Shown: positions 24,446 through 32,404, counted from the first letter of the stretch. The stretch is DNA of 32,404 nt from Rathayibacter tanaceti (GCF_001634385.1 NZ_LIIN01000017.1:1-32404); one strand, 5' to 3'. Notes: generated by a model from the sequence alone, not told the origin. Made by a program: numbers and translations.

Positions 24446-25323
24446 GCGGGCTCGCCGATCGCAGCGACTGCGTCGCCGGCCCGGTCCTCGCGGATCAGGT
24501 CGAGGTAGATGTCCTCGAGGCTCGGACGCACCACCTCGAGGGCGGCCGGTTCGCCGAGGCGGGCGTGGAGCGCGGCCACCGCCTGCGCCGGCTCCGTCGT
24601 TCGGAGGCGGCGGAGCTCGTTGTCCTCGCGCCACTGCACGATCGGGATGCGCGCCTCCTCGCCGCCGATGGCGCTCATCGGGCCGATCGCCAGCAGCCTC
24701 CCACCGGAGATGACGGCCGCGCGGTCGCCGAGGCGGGCGGCCTCGTCGAGGTAGTGGGTGGTGAGCAGGATGGTCGTGCCCTCGCTCTTGAGCAGGGCGA
24801 TCAGGTCCCAGAAAGCGTGGCGCGCCTCCGGATCGAAGCCCGTCGTCGGCTCGTCGAGGAACACGAGCTCCGGACGGCCGATGATGCCCAGCGCGACGTC
24901 GACGCGTCGGCGCTGGCCGCCGGAGAGCCTGCCGATCCGCGATCGTGCCTTCGCCGTCAGCCCTACCGCCTCGATCGTCTCGTCGACATCGCGGGGGCGG
25001 GGATAGAGGCTCGCGAAGTGCGCGATCTGCTCGCGCACCGTGGCGTTGCCCGATTCACCGCTCGACTGGAGGACGATGCCGAGCCGCGCCTTCCAGGCGA
25101 GCCCGCCGTGCCGCGGGTCGACTCCGAGTACCGAGGCCTCGCCTCCTGAGCGGTCGCGGTAGCCCTCGAGGATCTCGATCGTGGTCGACTTGCCGGCGCC
25201 GTTGGGGCCGAGGAGGGCGAAGGTCTCGCCGCGTCGGATGTCGAAGGAGACTCCCACGAGGGCGGGCGCGCTGCCGTAGTCCTTCCGCAGATCGCGGACC
25301 CGGACGGCGGAGTCTTCGCTCAT
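24442..25323 (-). CDS. ABC exporter ATP-binding protein (DrrA-like)
   Basis: 293-aa ATPase with all nucleotide motifs: Walker A GPNGAGKST (39-47), Q-loop VLQSSG, signature LSGGQRRR (133-140), Walker B LVFLDEPTTGFDPEA (153-167) and switch His in LLTTHYLDEA. The C-terminal 70 residues are a DrrA-like extension ending RPSLEDIYLDLIRED. It powers the permease with which it overlaps by 4 bases. ATG-25323 is preceded by CACGCT at a 6-base distance, a possible leaderless -10. This two-gene unit is inverted relative to the surrounding murB and secE operons and looks like an insertion into an otherwise conserved neighbourhood. Confidence 0.93.
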   Translation of the reverse strand: MSEDSAVRVRDLRKDYGSAPALVGVSFDIRRGETFALLGPNGAGKSTTIEILEGYRDRSGGEASVLGVDPRHGGLAWKARLGIVLQSSGESGNATVREQIAHFASLYPRPRDVDETIEAVGLTAKARSRIGRLSGGQRRRVDVALGIIGRPELVFLDEPTTGFDPEARHAFWDLIALLKSEGTTILLTTHYLDEAARLGDRAAVISGGRLLAIGPMSAIGGEEARIPIVQWREDNELRRLRTTEPAQAVAALHARLGEPAALEVVRPSLEDIYLDLIREDRAGDAVAAIGEPA

Positions 25324-25552
25324 CCCCCCAGCGTGCCCTGTCCCGACCGCCCGGCGACACCGTTCCCCGATTTCCGCCTCCCTCTTGCCCTCCGCGCCCG
25401 GACATGCCAGTTCCGCACCTCGTCCCCGACGCCCCCTGGCGGAGCGTGACCGGCGATTCGCGTGTCAACGTTCGCGGATCGCGGGGCGCCCTCGGGGATC
25501 CGCCTGGTCGGTGGTGCCGACCGCGGCCGATCGGCGACGGAGGAGGAGGGGC

Positions 25553-26779
25553 TCAGCAGAACAGCCCTTGAAGGCGCTTCACTCCTTCGAGCAGCGCGTC
25601 GTCGCCGAGGGCGTACGAGAGGCGAAGGTATCCGCTCGGGCCGAACGCCTCCCCGGGGACCGTCGCGACCTCGGCCTGCTCGAGGATGAGGTCGGCGAGC
25701 TCGAGCGAGGTCGTCGGAGTCACTCCGCCCCACTCGCGGTTCAGCAGTCCGGTGACGTCGGGGTAGACGTAGAACGCGCCGCCCGGGGTGGGGCACTCGA
25801 CTCCGTCGATCGCGTTCAGCTCGGCCACGATCGTGCGGCGGCGGCGGTCGAAGGCCAGACGCATCTCCTCTGCCGGCTCCTGCGGCCCGGTGAGGGCCGC
25901 GATGGCCGCGCGCTGCGAGATGTTCGAGACGTTGCTCGAGAGGTGCGACTGGAGGTTCGCCGCGCCCGCGATCGCGTCGGCCGGGCCGACCATCCAGCCG
26001 ACCCGCCAGCCTGTCATCGCGTACGTCTTGGCGACTCCGTTGACGAGGATCGTGCGGTCGCGCAGCGCCGGCACCGCCTCGACGATCGATGTCGCCCGCT
26101 CGAGGGGGCCCGCGTCGTCCTGGTCGCCGGTGGCGTAGACGAGGTTCTGATAGATCTCGTCGGCGATGATCCAGAGGTCGTGCTCCTCGGCCCACTCGCC
26201 GATCTCGCGGGTCTGCTCGGGGGAGTAGACCGCTCCGGTCGGGTTGGAGGGGGAGACGAAGAGGAGCACCTTGGTGCGCTCGGTCCGTGCCGCCTCCAGT
26301 TGTTCGACGGTGACGAGGTAGCCCTGGTCGGCGCCCGCGAACACGTCGACCTGCACGCCTCCGGCGAGCTTGATCGCCTCGGGGTAGGTGGTCCAGTAGG
26401 GGGTCGGCACGAGGACCTCGTCGCCGTCGTCGAGCAGCGTCTGGAAGGCCTGGTACACGGCCTGCTTGCCGCCGTTGGTCACGACGATCTGCGAGGGCTC
26501 GACGTCCCAGCCGGAGTCGCGTGCCGTCTTGACGGCGATCGCCTCGCGGAGGTCCGGGAGGCCGGCGGCGGGCGTGTAGCGGTAGTTCCGCGGGTCGAGC
26601 ACGGCGGCCGAGGCCGCTTCGACGACGTGCTCGGGGGTGCGGAAGTCGGGCTCGCCGGCGGCGTACGAGACGACCGGGCGGCCCTGGGCCTGGAGGGCCT
26701 TCGCCTTCGCATCGACCTTCAGGGTCGCGGACTCGGCGATGGCGGAGATGCGGGCGGAGATGCGCGTGGTGGAGGACAC
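25553..26779 (-). CDS. Pyridoxal-phosphate-dependent aminotransferase class I (AspC-like)
   Basis: 408-aa fold-type I aminotransferase, close to aspartate/prephenate aminotransferases of the Ib subgroup. PLP lysine is K251 in [16 protein letters not shown]; other motifs are [11 protein letters not shown] (36-46), [22 protein letters not shown] (176-187), [12 protein letters not shown] and, near the C-terminus, the substrate-carboxylate Arg in GYLRLSYA. It probably moves amino groups between aspartate or aromatic amino acids and 2-oxoglutarate. GTG-26779 has TACGCT 7 bases upstream and no Shine-Dalgarno, so it looks leaderless. It is divergent from tRNA-Trp-secE, a position conserved in related actinobacteria. 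Confidence 0.93.
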   Translation of the reverse strand: MSSTTRISARISAIAESATLKVDAKAKALQAQGRPVVSYAAGEPDFRTPEHVVEAASAAVLDPRNYRYTPAAGLPDLREAIAVKTARDSGWDVEPSQIVVTNGGKQAVYQAFQTLLDDGDEVLVPTPYWTTYPEAIKLAGGVQVDVFAGADQGYLVTVEQLEAARTERTKVLLFVSPSNPTGAVYSPEQTREIGEWAEEHDLWIIADEIYQNLVYATGDQDDAGPLERATSIVEAVPALRDRTILVNGVAKTYAMTGWRVGWMVGPADAIAGAANLQSHLSSNVSNISQRAAIAALTGPQEPAEEMRLAFDRRRRTIVAELNAIDGVECPTPGGAFYVYPDVTGLLNREWGGVTPTTSLELADLILEQAEVATVPGEAFGPSGYLRLSYALGDDALLEGVKRLQGLFC

Positions 26780-26786
26780 GACGGCC

Positions 26787-26792
26787 AGCGTA
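26787..26792 (-). promoter_or_regulatory. -10 box TACGCT for the leaderless aminotransferase gene
   Basis: TACGCT (26792-26787, minus strand) ends 7 bases before GTG-26779. Confidence 0.5.
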
Positions 26793-26834
26793 TCCTGCGC
26801 GCCCAGGAGGCCCGCGGGGCCCTCGCCGCTCGGC

Positions 26835-26863
26835 TGGACACGCTCTGCGGGTCCACGTACACT
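26835..26863 (+). promoter_or_regulatory. Promoter of tRNA-Trp-secE-nusG
   Basis: -35 TGGACA (26835-26840), a 17-base spacer and -10 TACACT (26858-26863): the best consensus sigma-70-type promoter in the window. Transcription should start near 26870, about 100 bases before tRNA-Trp. Confidence 0.75.
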
Positions 26864-26969
26864 CGTCTGAGGTAGTCGATCTCTGCCCTCATCCACAGCG
26901 CCCGCGAAGGGCGCGCGGCGAGGCGCGGTCGGTCGGTCTCCTTCCTCGGATGCTCGCAACGGCATCCAT

Positions 26970-27042
26970 AGGGCGGTGGCTCAATTGGTAGAGCAGCGGT
27001 CTCCAAAACCGCAGGTTGCAGGTTCGAGCCCTGTCCGCCCTG
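26970..27042 (+). tRNA. tRNA-Trp (anticodon CCA)
   Basis: Acceptor AGGGCGG/CCGCCCT, D-arm GCTC/GAGC, anticodon stem GCGGT/ACCGC with loop CTCCAAA (CCA), T-arm GCAGG/CCTGT with TTCGAGC, discriminator G, no encoded CCA. Its position directly before secE is conserved in actinobacteria. It is the tRNA whose charging the trp attenuator at 16482-16574 would sense. Confidence 0.97.
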
Positions 27043-27156
27043 CACATCGATGCCCGTCGCACGCGGTTCCCGCGATGCAGCGGTCATCGGTCCAGGGCCA
27101 CCCAGGACGGGTGGCCGGCCACACCGGAGGTTCCGGTGCGGGAAAGGTGCGTGCAG

Positions 27157-27432
27157 GTGGCCGGGAAAGCAGTCGACGAGCCGAGCGAGGACGTCGTCGC
27201 GATCGCGAATCAGCAGCGAGCCGCGCGGCGCAATCCGTTCGCGCGCATCGCCCTCTTCATCCGGCAGGTCATCGCCGAGCTGAAGAAGGTCGTGACGCCC
27301 ACCCGCAAGGAGCTGGGCAACTACGTCGTGGTCGTACTGATCTTCGTCGTCATCATGATGGCGCTGGTGTCCTTCCTCGACTGGGTGTTCGCCCTGGCCG
27401 TGACCTACGTGTTCGGCACACCCGCCGCCTGA
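27157..27432 (+). CDS. secE: Preprotein translocase subunit SecE
   Basis: 91-aa single-span subunit that clamps SecY in the Sec translocon. The conserved cytoplasmic amphipathic helix RQVIAELKKVVTPTRKELGN precedes the membrane helix (about 57-80, VVVVLIFVVIMMALVSFLDW). GTG-27157 has GGGAAAGG about 9 bases upstream; GTG-27151 is in frame but too close to that site. The actinobacterial N-terminal extension (AGKAVDEPSEDVV) is present. It is followed by nusG 95 bases downstream, as usual. Confidence 0.95.
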   Translation: MAGKAVDEPSEDVVAIANQQRAARRNPFARIALFIRQVIAELKKVVTPTRKELGNYVVVVLIFVVIMMALVSFLDWVFALAVTYVFGTPAA

Positions 27433-27527
27433 CCCGAGAGCATCCGGTCCGCGCGAGCGGAGCGTGCCGGCGACAGCGGGACGCGCCCCGAGGGGCGTGA
27501 CCGATCGATGAGAGAGAGTTGTGACGA

Positions 27528-28505
27528 GTGTCTGACAGAAACCGCGACGACGTCGACTGGGCGACGGCTGCCGAGCAGTCGTCCGAGGTCGAGGAGGAGC
27601 AGGAGGGTGGCACCCAGACTCAGGCCGAGGACGCCGTCGAACCCGCCGAGGAGGGCGCCCTGAGCGTCATCGACGAGAACGAGTCCGAGGACGATCTCGC
27701 CTCCGACCTCGAGGCCGCGCTGGACGCCATCGGCTCGGTCGACGACCCCGAGGCCGACTCGGCGGTCGACGGAGCGGCCCACATCGACACCGTCGAGGAG
27801 GCCGAGGCTGCCCTCGAGGCCGTCGAGGACGAGGCCGAGGTCGCTGCAGAGGATGCGGAGTCCGCCGGCGAGGAGCTGGCCGACATCGACCCCTACGAGG
27901 CCTTCCGCGCCGAGCTGCGCGGCAAGCCGGGCAAGTGGTACGTCATCCACTCCTACGCGGGCTTCGAGAAGCGTGTGAAGTCCAACATCGAGAACCGCAA
28001 GGTCTCACTCGAGGCCGAGGACTACATCTTCGAGGTCCAGGTCCCCATGGAGGACGTGGTCGAGATCAAGAACGGCCAGCGCAAGATGGTCACCCGCGTG
28101 CGCATCCCCGGCTATGTGCTGGTGCGCATGGACCTCAACGAGGACTCGTGGTCGGTCGTCCGCCACACGCCGGGCGTGACCGGCTTCGTGGGCAACGCCC
28201 ACAACCCGACTCCGCTGCGGTTCGAGGAGGCGTTCACCATGCTGAAGAGCCTCGTCGAGATCAAGGACGTCGCTCCTTCGAAGGCGCCCGGCGCCAAGGG
28301 TCAGAAGCAGGTCCAGCGCGTCCTCCCCGCCGAGGTCGACTTCGAGATCGGCGAGACCATCACCATCAAGGAGGGCTCGTTCGCGGGTCTTCCCGGTTCG
28401 ATCAGCGAGATCAAGCCCGAGAGCGGCAAGCTCACCGTGCTGGTGTCGCTCTTCGAGCGCGAGACCCCGGTCGAGCTGTCGTTCGACCAGGTCACCAAGC
28501 TCTGA
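27528..28505 (+). CDS. nusG: Transcription termination/antitermination factor NusG
   Basis: 325-aa NusG. The NGN domain starts at about residue 136 (KWYVIHSYAGFEKRVKSNIE, then RIPGYVLVRMDLNEDSW and HTPGVTGFVGN); the KOW domain follows (FEIGETITIKEGSFAGLPGS, ending ELSFDQVTKL). Residues 1-123 are a highly acidic Glu/Asp/Ala-rich extension without predicted fold, making the protein almost twice the length of E. coli NusG (181 aa); such extensions are known in actinobacteria. NusG binds RNA polymerase and modulates pausing, Rho termination and transcription-translation coupling. The GTG at 27528 follows GAGAGAG-type sequence. A strong hairpin terminator follows. Confidence 0.96.
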   Translation: MSDRNRDDVDWATAAEQSSEVEEEQEGGTQTQAEDAVEPAEEGALSVIDENESEDDLASDLEAALDAIGSVDDPEADSAVDGAAHIDTVEEAEAALEAVEDEAEVAAEDAESAGEELADIDPYEAFRAELRGKPGKWYVIHSYAGFEKRVKSNIENRKVSLEAEDYIFEVQVPMEDVVEIKNGQRKMVTRVRIPGYVLVRMDLNEDSWSVVRHTPGVTGFVGNAHNPTPLRFEEAFTMLKSLVEIKDVAPSKAPGAKGQKQVQRVLPAEVDFEIGETITIKEGSFAGLPGSISEIKPESGKLTVLVSLFERETPVELSFDQVTKL

Positions 28506-28526
28506 CGAGCCACGCACTGCCCGTGT

Positions 28527-28560
28527 GAACGCCCCCTCCGCTCGATCGGAGGGGGCGTTC
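28527..28560 (+). terminator. Terminator after nusG
   Basis: A 14-bp perfect stem (28527-28540 with 28547-28560, core GCCCCCTCCG) with a 6-base loop, 22 bases past the nusG stop. No T-tract. It separates secE-nusG from rplK-rplA. Confidence 0.85.
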
Positions 28561-28832
28561 GCCGTGCGAGCGGTGGGGCGCGATCCGCAGGGGATCGTCG
28601 CGGGTCACGTCATGTCTGAGCGTGACCTCGCGCTCTGGATCTCTTGCGGGTCGCGCGGGTGGTCTTCGACCTGTCGGGGGCGCTGCCCCTCGTGTAGGCT
28701 CTTGGGGGTTGTGTGTCGGCGCCCCTCCGTGTGCGCGCCGGCCCGAGCCTCCACCGCGATCCGACACCGTCGGATGAGCGGGAGAGCGGTCGGGAGCCCC
28801 CGACCGCTCGAACCCTGAGAAAAGGAATCAGA
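28561..28832 (+). promoter_or_regulatory. rplK leader region with -10 box and hairpin
   Basis: The 327-bp gap between nusG and rplK holds the nusG terminator, a -10 candidate TAGGCT at 28695-28700 (weak -35), and, 23 bases before the rplK ATG, an 11-bp perfect hairpin GAGCGGTCGGG (28784-28794) with CCCGACCGCTC (28799-28809), loop AGCC. A leader of about 125 bases with a stable hairpin near the ribosome-binding site fits the autogenous control by L1 known for L11 operons, but I cannot show an L1-binding motif. Nothing else is seen here. Confidence 0.5.
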
Positions 28833-29261
28833 ATGGCCCCCAAGAAGAAGGTCACCGGCCTGATCAAGCTCCAGATCAAGGCCGGCGCGGCGAACCCCGC
28901 GCCCCCGATCGGTCCGGCGCTCGGTCAGCACGGCGTCAACATCATGGAGTTCTGCAAGGCGTACAACGCGCAGACCGAATCGCAGCGCGGCAACGTCGTC
29001 CCCGTCGAGATCACCGTCTACGAGGACCGCTCGTTCACCTTCATCCTGAAGACCCCGCCCGCGGCGGAGCTCATCAAGAAGGCCGCCGGCGTCGCCAAGG
29101 GCTCGTCGACCCCGCACACCGTGAAGGTCGCGAAGCTCACCCAGGCGCAGGTCCGCGAGATCGCCGAGGCGAAGCAGGTCGACCTCAACGCCAACGACAT
29201 CGACGCCGCGGCGAAGATCATCGCCGGAACGGCGCGCAGCATGGGCATCACTGTCGAATAG
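28833..29261 (+). CDS. rplK: 50S ribosomal protein L11
   Basis: 142-aa L11, part of the GTPase-associated centre with L10/L12. Highly conserved stretches are [58 protein letters not shown] and [17 protein letters not shown]-28833 has AAAAGGA about 6 bases upstream. Length is standard. rplA follows after an unusually long 246-bp structured gap. Confidence 0.99.
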   Translation: MAPKKKVTGLIKLQIKAGAANPAPPIGPALGQHGVNIMEFCKAYNAQTESQRGNVVPVEITVYEDRSFTFILKTPPAAELIKKAAGVAKGSSTPHTVKVAKLTQAQVREIAEAKQVDLNANDIDAAAKIIAGTARSMGITVE

Positions 29262-29507
29262 CGCGAAGCGCTCTTCACAGGCGGCAGCCCCGCGCTGACA
29301 AGCGCGGACTCACCGCGGACGCCTCGAGAACGCAACGGCGACCCCTCAATGGGGTCGCATCACGCGCCTCGAAAAGCCTCCGCGCGAGCTCTCTGCCTCC
29401 TACGAGCAGCACTCCCGGCCGTGATCACGGCACACCCAGAACTCCAACTCCCCGTGGGAGAGCCCGCCAGGCTCTAGAACCACATTCTCGTTTCAAGGAG
29501 AAACAAC
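29262..29507 (+). promoter_or_regulatory. Structured 246-bp rplK-rplA intergenic region
   Basis: Three hairpins are visible: CCGCGCT/AGCGCGG (29290-29307, 4-base loop), GCGACCCC/GGGGTCGC (29338-29358, 5-base loop), and a composite stem just before the rplA ribosome-binding site, GTGG/CCAC plus AGAGCC/GGCTCT with an asymmetric internal loop (29454-29483). No gene is seen. The last structure could regulate L1 translation. Confidence 0.5.
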
Positions 29508-30199
29508 ATGGCACAGAAGTCGAAGGCCTACCGGGCCGCAGCGGCCAAGCTCGAAGAGGGCAAGTTCTACAGCCCCGATGAGGCCGTCGCGCTCGCTCGC
29601 GAGACCGGTTCCGCCAAGTTCAACAGCACCGTCGAGGTCGCCCTCAAGCTCGGCGTCGACCCGCGCAAGGCCGACCAGATGGTCCGCGGCACGGTCATCC
29701 TCCCGCACGGCACGGGCAAGACCGCCCGCGTCATCGTGTTCGCGACCGGCCCGGCCGCCGAGGCGCTCTGGCCGCGGGTGCCGACGAGGTCGGCGGCTCC
29801 GAGCTGATCGAGAAGGTCGCGGGCGGCTACACCTCGTTCGACTCCGCCGTCTCGACCCCGGAGCTCATGGGCCAGGTCGGCCGTCTCGGCAAGGTGCTCG
29901 GCCCCCGCGGCCTCATGCCCAACCCGAAGACCGGCACCGTGACCCCGGACGTCGCGAAGGCCGTGACCGAGATCAAGGGCGGCAAGATCGAGTTCCGCGT
30001 CGACAAGCACGCCAACGTGCACCTCGTCGTGGGCAAGGCCGCTTTCACCGAGGAGCAGCTCCAGGAGAACTTCAAGACTGCTCTCGACGAGATCGTCCGC
30101 CTGAAGCCGTCCTCCTCGAAGGGCCGCTACATCCAGAAGGCCGCCGTCTCGACGACCTTCGGTCCCGGCATCCCGCTGGACGTCAACGTCCTCGCCTGA
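29508..30199 (+). CDS. rplA: 50S ribosomal protein L1, one frameshift
   Basis: L1 of the 50S stalk that gates E-site tRNA, and a translational repressor of its own operon in characterised bacteria. The N-terminal frame reads [20 protein letters not shown], then [19 protein letters not shown] and [15 protein letters not shown], and goes off at about 29765 after AAEA. One lost G (GCGGCT read as GCGCT) joins it to [50 protein letters not shown] and [13 protein letters not shown]. Restored length is 231 codons (230 aa), exactly normal. AAGGAG precedes the ATG. A null allele of so central a gene is implausible, so this shift is best read as a sequence error. Confidence 0.96.
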
Positions 30200-30219
30200 G
30201 CCTCGGCTCGGCAGTGACG

Positions 30220-30251
30220 GGGAGGGGGCCCGCTTCGGCGGGTCCCCTCCC
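30220..30251 (+). terminator. Terminator after rplA
   Basis: A 14-bp stem (30220-30233 with 30238-30251, one G-U) closed by the stable UUCG tetraloop, 21 bases past the rplA stop. Confidence 0.88.
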
Positions 30252-30282
30252 TCGTCGTCTCCGGGGTGCTCCCCGCGGCGGG

Positions 30283-30288
30283 CATACT
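30283..30288 (+). promoter_or_regulatory. Possible -10 CATACT for the GNAT gene
   Basis: CATACT lies 7 bases before GTG-30296, which has no clear Shine-Dalgarno. Confidence 0.35.
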
Positions 30289-30295
30289 GGTCGGA

Positions 30296-30844
30296 GTGTC
30301 CGATCCCTCCCCCTCGCCTGTAACGATCCGCCGCGCCGTCGCCTCTGATGCCGCGGCGCTCTCGTCGGTCGCGGCGGTCACCTTCCCGCTCGCCTGCCCG
30401 CCGCACACGACCCGGGAGGCGAAGGCCGAGTTCATCCGCACGGTGCTGTCGGTCGAGCGGTTCCGCGAGTACCTGGCCGATGACGCTCGGGTGCTGTTCG
30501 TCGCCGAGGACGCGACCGGGGCGCTCGGGTACACCATGATCATCCGCGGCGAGCCCGCCGATGCGGACGCCGATTCCACGATTACCCATCGGCCGGGAGT
30601 CGAGCTGAGCAAGTGCTACGCCCTGCCCGCCTGGCACGGCTCGGGCGTTGCCGCCCGGTTGATGGTCGCGAGCATCGACGACGCGCGGGCGGGCGGGGCG
30701 CGTGGCATGTGGCTCGGCGTGAACCAGGAGAACGAGCGGGCGCGCCGCTTCTACGCGAAGCACGGCTTCGAGGTGGTGGGCACGAAGCGCTTCCTGGTCG
30801 GCGGCCGCTACGAGGACGACTTCGTCCTCGAGCGCGCCCTCTGA
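30296..30844 (+). CDS. GNAT family N-acetyltransferase
   Basis: 182-aa acetyl-CoA-dependent acyltransferase. It begins with the GNAT strand [20 protein letters not shown]. Motif A shows the chain [20 protein letters not shown] (pyrophosphate-binding Q/R-x-x-G-x-G/A variant WHGSGVA). Motif B follows in [25 protein letters not shown], and the tail is [10 protein letters not shown]. The substrate is unknown; the closest-looking relatives are RimI-like or spermidine acetyltransferase-like proteins. GTG-30296 is preferred; a longer start at 30266 would overlap the rplA terminator region. It converges with the MDR oxidoreductase across a large hairpin. Confidence 0.9.
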   Translation: MSDPSPSPVTIRRAVASDAAALSSVAAVTFPLACPPHTTREAKAEFIRTVLSVERFREYLADDARVLFVAEDATGALGYTMIIRGEPADADADSTITHRPGVELSKCYALPAWHGSGVAARLMVASIDDARAGGARGMWLGVNQENERARRFYAKHGFEVVGTKRFLVGGRYEDDFVLERAL

Positions 30845-30859
30845 CGAGGCGACCGCGAG

Positions 30860-30927
30860 TGAGGGAAACCCGGACCGTCGAGGCCGCCCGTGAGGGCAGG
30901 CCCTCTCGACGGTCCGGGGCTCCCTCA
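30860..30927. terminator. Large bidirectional terminator
   Basis: Outer stem TGAGGGA/TCCCTCA (30860-30866, 30921-30927), inner perfect 14-bp stem CCCGGACCGTCGAG/CTCGACGGTCCGGG (30869-30882, 30905-30918), and a small apical GCCC/GGGC hairpin. It separates the convergent GNAT and MDR genes, and shows that the MDR gene should stop before 30928. Confidence 0.88.
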
Positions 30928-30942
30928 GTGCATGGCGGCGGG

Positions 30943-31970
30943 TCAGCCTCGGAGACGGTGAGCACGATCTTGCCGCGGGTGTGCCCGGTCTCGAGCTGCT
31001 CGTGGGCTTCGCAGGCTCGGGCGAGCGGGAGGATGCTGTCGATGAGGACGCGCACGTCACCCGACTCGAGCAGGCGCGAGACGACGGCCAGGGTCGCGCC
31101 GTCGGGCGCGACGCGGTAACCGGAGGCGCGCACGCCGGCCGCCGCGGCCTCCTCGAAGAACCCGGGCCAGCCGCTCGTCGGCGCCGTGACCATCAGGCCG
31201 CCGGGACGTAGGACCTTGAGCGAGCGCGAGCCGGTGTCGTCGTGCGCGTTGCCGACGAGGTCGATCACCACGTCGATCCCGGCGAGGACCTCGTCGAAGC
31301 GCTCGGCGGTGTGGTCGATCACCCGGGAGGCGCCGAGCTCGCGGAGCCACTGCACGTTGCGGGTCGAGCCGGTCGCGATCACCGACGCTCCGAAGTAGGC
31401 GGCGAACTGCACGGCGAAGTGGCCGACGCCGCCCGATCCGGCGTGGATCAGGATCCGCTGGCCCTCGTGTGCCTTCGCGAGCTCGACCACCATGCCCCAG
31501 GCGGTCAGAGCCGCGAGCGGCACGCCCGCCGCCTCGACGTGCGAGAGGGTCGAGGGCTTCCTGGCGATCGAGACACTCGGGACGCTGACGTACTCGGCAT
31601 AGGAGCCGGAGTACCGAGGCACCATCACGAAGCCGTACACCTCGTCGCCCGGGCGGAGCGGATGCGCGGGGTAGGGGCTCGAGACCACGACTCCCGAGAA
31701 GTCGTGGCCGAGCACCGCCGGGTACGACGCGATCTGCGAGGCGACTCCTCGGCCGGCCCGCGTCGTCGCGTCGAGCGGGTTCACTCCCGCGGCGACCACC
31801 TTCACGGTGAACTCGGCGTTGATCGATGACGGTGTCGGCACCGTCGCCAGGTGCAGGACGGAGGCGTCTCCCGGCGCGTCGATCACCGCTGCGGTCATCG
31901 TGTCGGGGAGGAGTACCTCCTCAGGGATCTCGCCAATCGCGAGGCCGTGCCCGAGCGCGCTGGTGTGCAT
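30943..31970 (-). CDS. NADP-dependent MDR oxidoreductase (quinone reductase-like), frameshift at the stop
   Basis: Medium-chain dehydrogenase/reductase of the zinc-free quinone oxidoreductase type. N-terminal GroES-like part: [45 protein letters not shown]. Rossmann part: [20 protein letters not shown], then [17 protein letters not shown] and [11 protein letters not shown]. The natural end is [12 protein letters not shown]. As read, the frame runs on antisense to the GNAT gene for about 120 more codons. One lost G (GAGGGCTGA read as GAGGCTGA, near 30949) would place a stop at 30945-30943, giving exactly 343 codons (342 aa) and ending just before the terminator. ATG-31970 has AAAGG 5 bases upstream; ATG-31973 and ATG-31898 are alternatives. 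Substrate unknown. Confidence 0.87.
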
Positions 31971-32155
31971 CATCGCCTTTCGTGTCGCGGCGGTGGAGGT
32001 CCTGTCGACCGGCGTCGCCCCCGATGCCCGCATCCCGACGCCGTCTCCAGTCAAGCGACGCAATGAGTCGGCCCTGTTACGGGGGTGTCACCCGTGGGAG
32101 AAGATTGGCGTGCCCGCGCGGAGGAGCCTCCGGAGCGGTCTGGCACGATGAGGGG

Positions 32156-32404
32156 ATGCGCCGCCGACGAGGACCTCTGCTCGCGGGCGGCGCGCTGCTG
32201 GTGCTAGCGGGTCTCGGGGTCCTCCTTGCGGCGCGGTTCAGCATCGGAAGCAGCCGCTGGGTCTACGTCAGCGAGATGGGTGCGCCCGACCTTCCCACGG
32301 CCGCTGCCTTCGAGATCGCGCTGCTGCTGGTCGCGGCGGGCGGCGGGCTGATCGCCGCCGGCGCCTGGGCGGTGCGGGCGCGCCTGCTGAGCGCGCTCCC
32401 GCCG
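32156..32404 (+). CDS. DUF998-like integral membrane protein, 3' end beyond window
   Basis: The first 83 residues of a membrane protein that continues past the window. Helix 1 is at about 7-27 (PLLAGGALLVLAGLGVLLAA) and helix 2 at about 52-72 (EIALLLVAAGGGLIAAGAW). The connecting loop YVSEMGAPDLPTAAAFE matches the DUF998 pattern of a conserved SE-x-G-A loop before a Phe-led helix. CACGAT lies 6 bases before the ATG, and GAGGGG lies directly before it. Function of the family is unknown. Confidence 0.7.
   Translation, partial: MRRRRGPLLAGGALLVLAGLGVLLAARFSIGSSRWVYVSEMGAPDLPTAAAFEIALLLVAAGGGLIAAGAWAVRARLLSALPP

Noticed and set aside
25324-25552. Promoter with perfect TTGACA (25468-25463, minus strand) between the ABC ATPase and aminotransferase genes
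   Set aside because: No TAnnnT box lies at 16-18 bases and it points away from an obvious target start at the right distance; probably chance.
32083-32093. GGGTGTCACCC palindrome upstream of the DUF998-like gene
   Set aside because: A perfect 11-base palindrome in a plausible position, but too short and GC-rich to claim as an operator without comparison.

Overview
The window is high-GC, densely packed chromosomal DNA from an actinobacterium, most likely the family Microbacteriaceae (Rathayibacter/Clavibacter-like; genus is a guess). Supporting this are the GC-rich codon use, a seven-subunit Mrp antiporter operon with an MrpA-MrpB fusion, the actinobacterial gene order (MaoC dehydratase pair, murB, aminotransferase, tRNA-Trp, secE, nusG, rplK, rplA), and many start codons placed 6-7 bases after a TAnnnT box, the signature of leaderless mRNAs.

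Layout. 1-862: an M23 peptidase converging on a GH13 alpha-glucosidase (863-2588). 2671-2853: a one-helix membrane protein. 2928-9354 (minus): mrpA(B)CDEFG, a multisubunit Na+/H+ antiporter. 9475-11415: a TolB-like propeller and an aldo/keto reductase. 11536-11715: tRNA-Thr and tRNA-Met. 11803-13218: a small AT-richer accessory patch behind the tRNA-Met terminator, with a truncated reading frame, an intact TPR-like gene, unassigned DNA, and the surviving 5' third of an ABC ATPase gene. 13713-16574 (minus): glpX and a fused anthranilate synthase (PhzE-type TrpE-TrpG), headed by a leader peptide with tandem Trp codons and a three-hairpin attenuator. 16584-17390: an EI24-domain membrane protein. 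17442-20656: a hydantoin/allantoin-type racemase and NCS1 transporter, divergent from an XRE-cupin regulator across a 16-bp perfect palindrome. 20693-21400: two small genes. 21539-23548: MaoC dehydratase pair and murB. 23592-25323 (minus): an ABC-2 exporter. 25553-26779 (minus): an aminotransferase. 26970-30199: tRNA-Trp, secE, nusG, rplK, rplA. 30296-32404: GNAT acetyltransferase, MDR oxidoreductase and the start of a DUF998-like membrane protein.

Two things stand out. First, a complete trp-type transcription attenuator, apparently on a leaderless transcript, controls the lone fused anthranilate synthase; the synthase overlaps glpX by 4 bases, so a gluconeogenic enzyme may be translated under tryptophan control. 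Second, at least eight otherwise intact genes, including rplA, carry single-base shifts, almost all explained by loss of one G or C from a short run. This reads as uncorrected sequencing error rather than gene decay; restoring the bases gives exact multiples of three and normal family lengths.
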